This document shows positions 44,558 to 45,857 of a DNA stretch of 45,857 nt, piece by piece. The DNA is taken from assembly GCA_950295325.1 (NCBI GenBank), contig OX485809.1, positions 33,682,144-33,728,000 on the forward strand. The letters run 5' to 3'. The DNA comes from Polytrichum commune. Taxonomy: Eukaryota; Streptophyta; Polytrichopsida; Polytrichales; Polytrichaceae. The translations under genes were made by a program, and so were the position numbers. The stretch's first letter is position 1, and every line of letters starts with the position of its first letter. Under the pieces are notes generated by a model, which was not told the origin of the DNA, made no database searches, and was given only the letters and a program-made list of their open reading frames with translations.

Positions 44558-44795
44558 AGCATGCCCCGGGCTAGACCATATCTTCATTCAACTGGGCCCC
44601 GCTCCTTCCACGCCTCCTTTAGTGCCCGGTCTTCCTGCCCGCACCTGCGTGGGAACTCTCCCTGTTGCGAGGTATTGTCACATTGGTTCCCAACGAGGAA
44701 GGGAACTCATGCATGTGCAGGTAGGAAGACCGGGCAGTGAAGGAGGCATGGGACCCAGCCGAATGAAGATGTCATCTAGCCCAGGGCATCTCGCA
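44558..44795. repeat. Long GC-rich foldback, about 100-bp arms
   Basis: Left arm about 44558-44662 and right arm about 44694-44795 pair imperfectly. Matched blocks are GCCCCGGGCTAGA/TCTAGCCCAGGGC, ATCTTCATTC/GAATGAAGAT, GCCTCCTT/AAGGAGGC and TGCCCGGTCTTCCT/AGGAAGACCGGGCA. The arms have mismatches and small gaps, like an aged hairpin locus. It is markedly more GC-rich than its flanks. Could be a MIRNA-like hairpin, a siRNA hairpin, or a MITE. Confidence 0.75.
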
Positions 44796-45109
44796 TGATG
44801 GAAAACGTAATTTAGAAGGGCACGGATTTGGATTCCTTGACAAGGGCACTGGTTATACTCAAGTTTTCATCTCCCATTTATTGGAAATAGGTCGACCTAT
44901 GCTGTGAATATGGGTTGGGAGAGGATCTTGCTTTTAAAAAATTTAAGGTAATTTCAAAACTTGGAAAATAAATTGTGAGATTTTGGTTAAATGTTGTGAT
45001 ATCAATTTCCAAACATGTGAAAAAACACTCTAATCTCACACATTTACTACACTTGTGCAAAATTGCTTGAGTTAATATAAATGGGTCCCTCTACTCTAAT
45101 TTGGTTCTT
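44796..45109. other. No feature seen
   Basis: AT-rich, no open frame of note. Confidence 0.4.
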
Positions 45110-45470
45110 TATCTTAATCAAACACCTATATTCGAGTGGCATGTGGTTTGGTACAGCTCCAATAATGGATATTAAAAAGGCATGTTCAAAAGAGGTTGGA
45201 TTACATGCTAAAAAATTATAATAATCATTTTAGGCCAAATAATCAACAGAATTTGAAGGGACCTATATGACCATATCACAAGCATGAGAATCTTCAATTT
45301 CACAATGAATAAGACATTCATATGAGCTCCAAGAATTGTACAGAAAGTGGCTACAACCTCAATTTGGATTTTTCTGATTATCCTATTTTTTCATGTCCTA
45401 GAAGAAAGTAGGCTAGTCAGGAAAAGTAACCATTTAAGGCCCATCTACCTTAATCAAGTATGTGCAATGA
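45110..45470 (+). repeat. Dispersed repeat R4, copy 3 (uninterrupted)
   Basis: Matches 40740-41029 and 41529-41610 without the 496-bp insertion, so it acts as the empty-site reference. Confidence 0.55.
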
Positions 45471-45857
45471 CAAACACGGGCATATGGCGGGCTTGAAAGC
45501 CCTTGCACATTCTGTGTTTCTACTCTTTATCCCTAAAGAGACAAGCTCGATTTTCTACATGATGAGTAACAAAAATGAATATGACACACGTTTCATGTAT
45601 TTAGAAGGCGGAATAATGCCCATTTGGACTTAAAATTTGCAGCCAGGTTCATAGAGCCATGTGTTGATTTCAAGGATACACACAAACAGAGAGACAGGTT
45701 CGCCGGTGGAGGAAGAAGGCGGAGTCCTGCCAAGAATGCGTGAGGTTTTTCTGGAGATTTGTGCCTTAGTTAGCACAATAATGATGAGTAACACGCACAA
45801 ATCATGATACGACAATACAATAGACACAAAGATCAAGACACAATACAATAGGATATA
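45471..45857. other. No feature seen
   Basis: One 72-codon frame (45630-45848, minus) is hydrophobic and without a domain. Confidence 0.4.

Noticed and set aside
1-45857. CRISPR array, phage defence operon or bacterial gene cluster
   Set aside because: No regularly spaced direct repeats, no operon-like packing, and all identifiable genes and elements are plant or eukaryotic.

Overview
This is plant nuclear DNA that consists mostly of transposons. The only intact, clearly recognisable protein-coding gene is an intronless AP2/ERF transcription factor of the cytokinin response factor (CRF, ERF group VI) type on the minus strand (14215-15906). It carries the CRF N-terminal motif, one ERF-type AP2 domain and the SPSSVL C-terminal motif, so the organism is a land plant. 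The protein is long for the family, the gene has no introns, the intergenic DNA is large and full of MITEs, and the retroelement lineage is unusual. Together these would suit a seed-free vascular plant with a big genome (fern or lycophyte), but that is a weak inference.

Layout: 1-3.8 kb is AT-rich and gene-poor, with a palindrome-ended MITE. 3.8-6.3 kb is a 5'-truncated non-LTR-type retroelement bounded by a 13-14 bp target-site duplication; it has RNase H, a CCHC-type knuckle, a conserved C-terminal domain and a pyrimidine-rich 3' tail. 6.3-13 kb holds several small inverted-repeat elements, a perfect 58-bp hairpin and a perfect 35-bp hairpin. 14.2-16.4 kb is the CRF-like gene with a TATA box and one upstream ORF. 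16.8-17.4 kb is a PIF/Harbinger-like element. 18.8-19.8 kb is a degenerate three-unit tandem array of about 333 bp. 20.6-20.9 kb may be a promoter and short leader ORF. 21.3-22.85 kb is a nest of MITEs. 24.7-25.7 kb is a second truncated copy of the retroelement. 29.8-34.9 kb carries more PIF/Harbinger-like and TA-flanked MITEs and a pogo-like end. 37.7-38.3 kb is a LINE remnant with a zf-RVT-like domain. 39.5-45.5 kb is a layered nest: an old repeat hit by a 496-bp and then a 2475-bp element with TAA/TTA duplications, the latter itself hit by a 410-bp element with a perfect 8-bp duplication. A long foldback at 44.56-44.8 kb closes the window.

The window does not encode a multi-gene pathway. 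Its interest lies in the order of the insertions, the two related retroelement copies with a matching 3' hairpin plus T-rich tail, and hairpins born from transposon sequence. Boundaries given for MITEs are read by eye from terminal repeats and target duplications.
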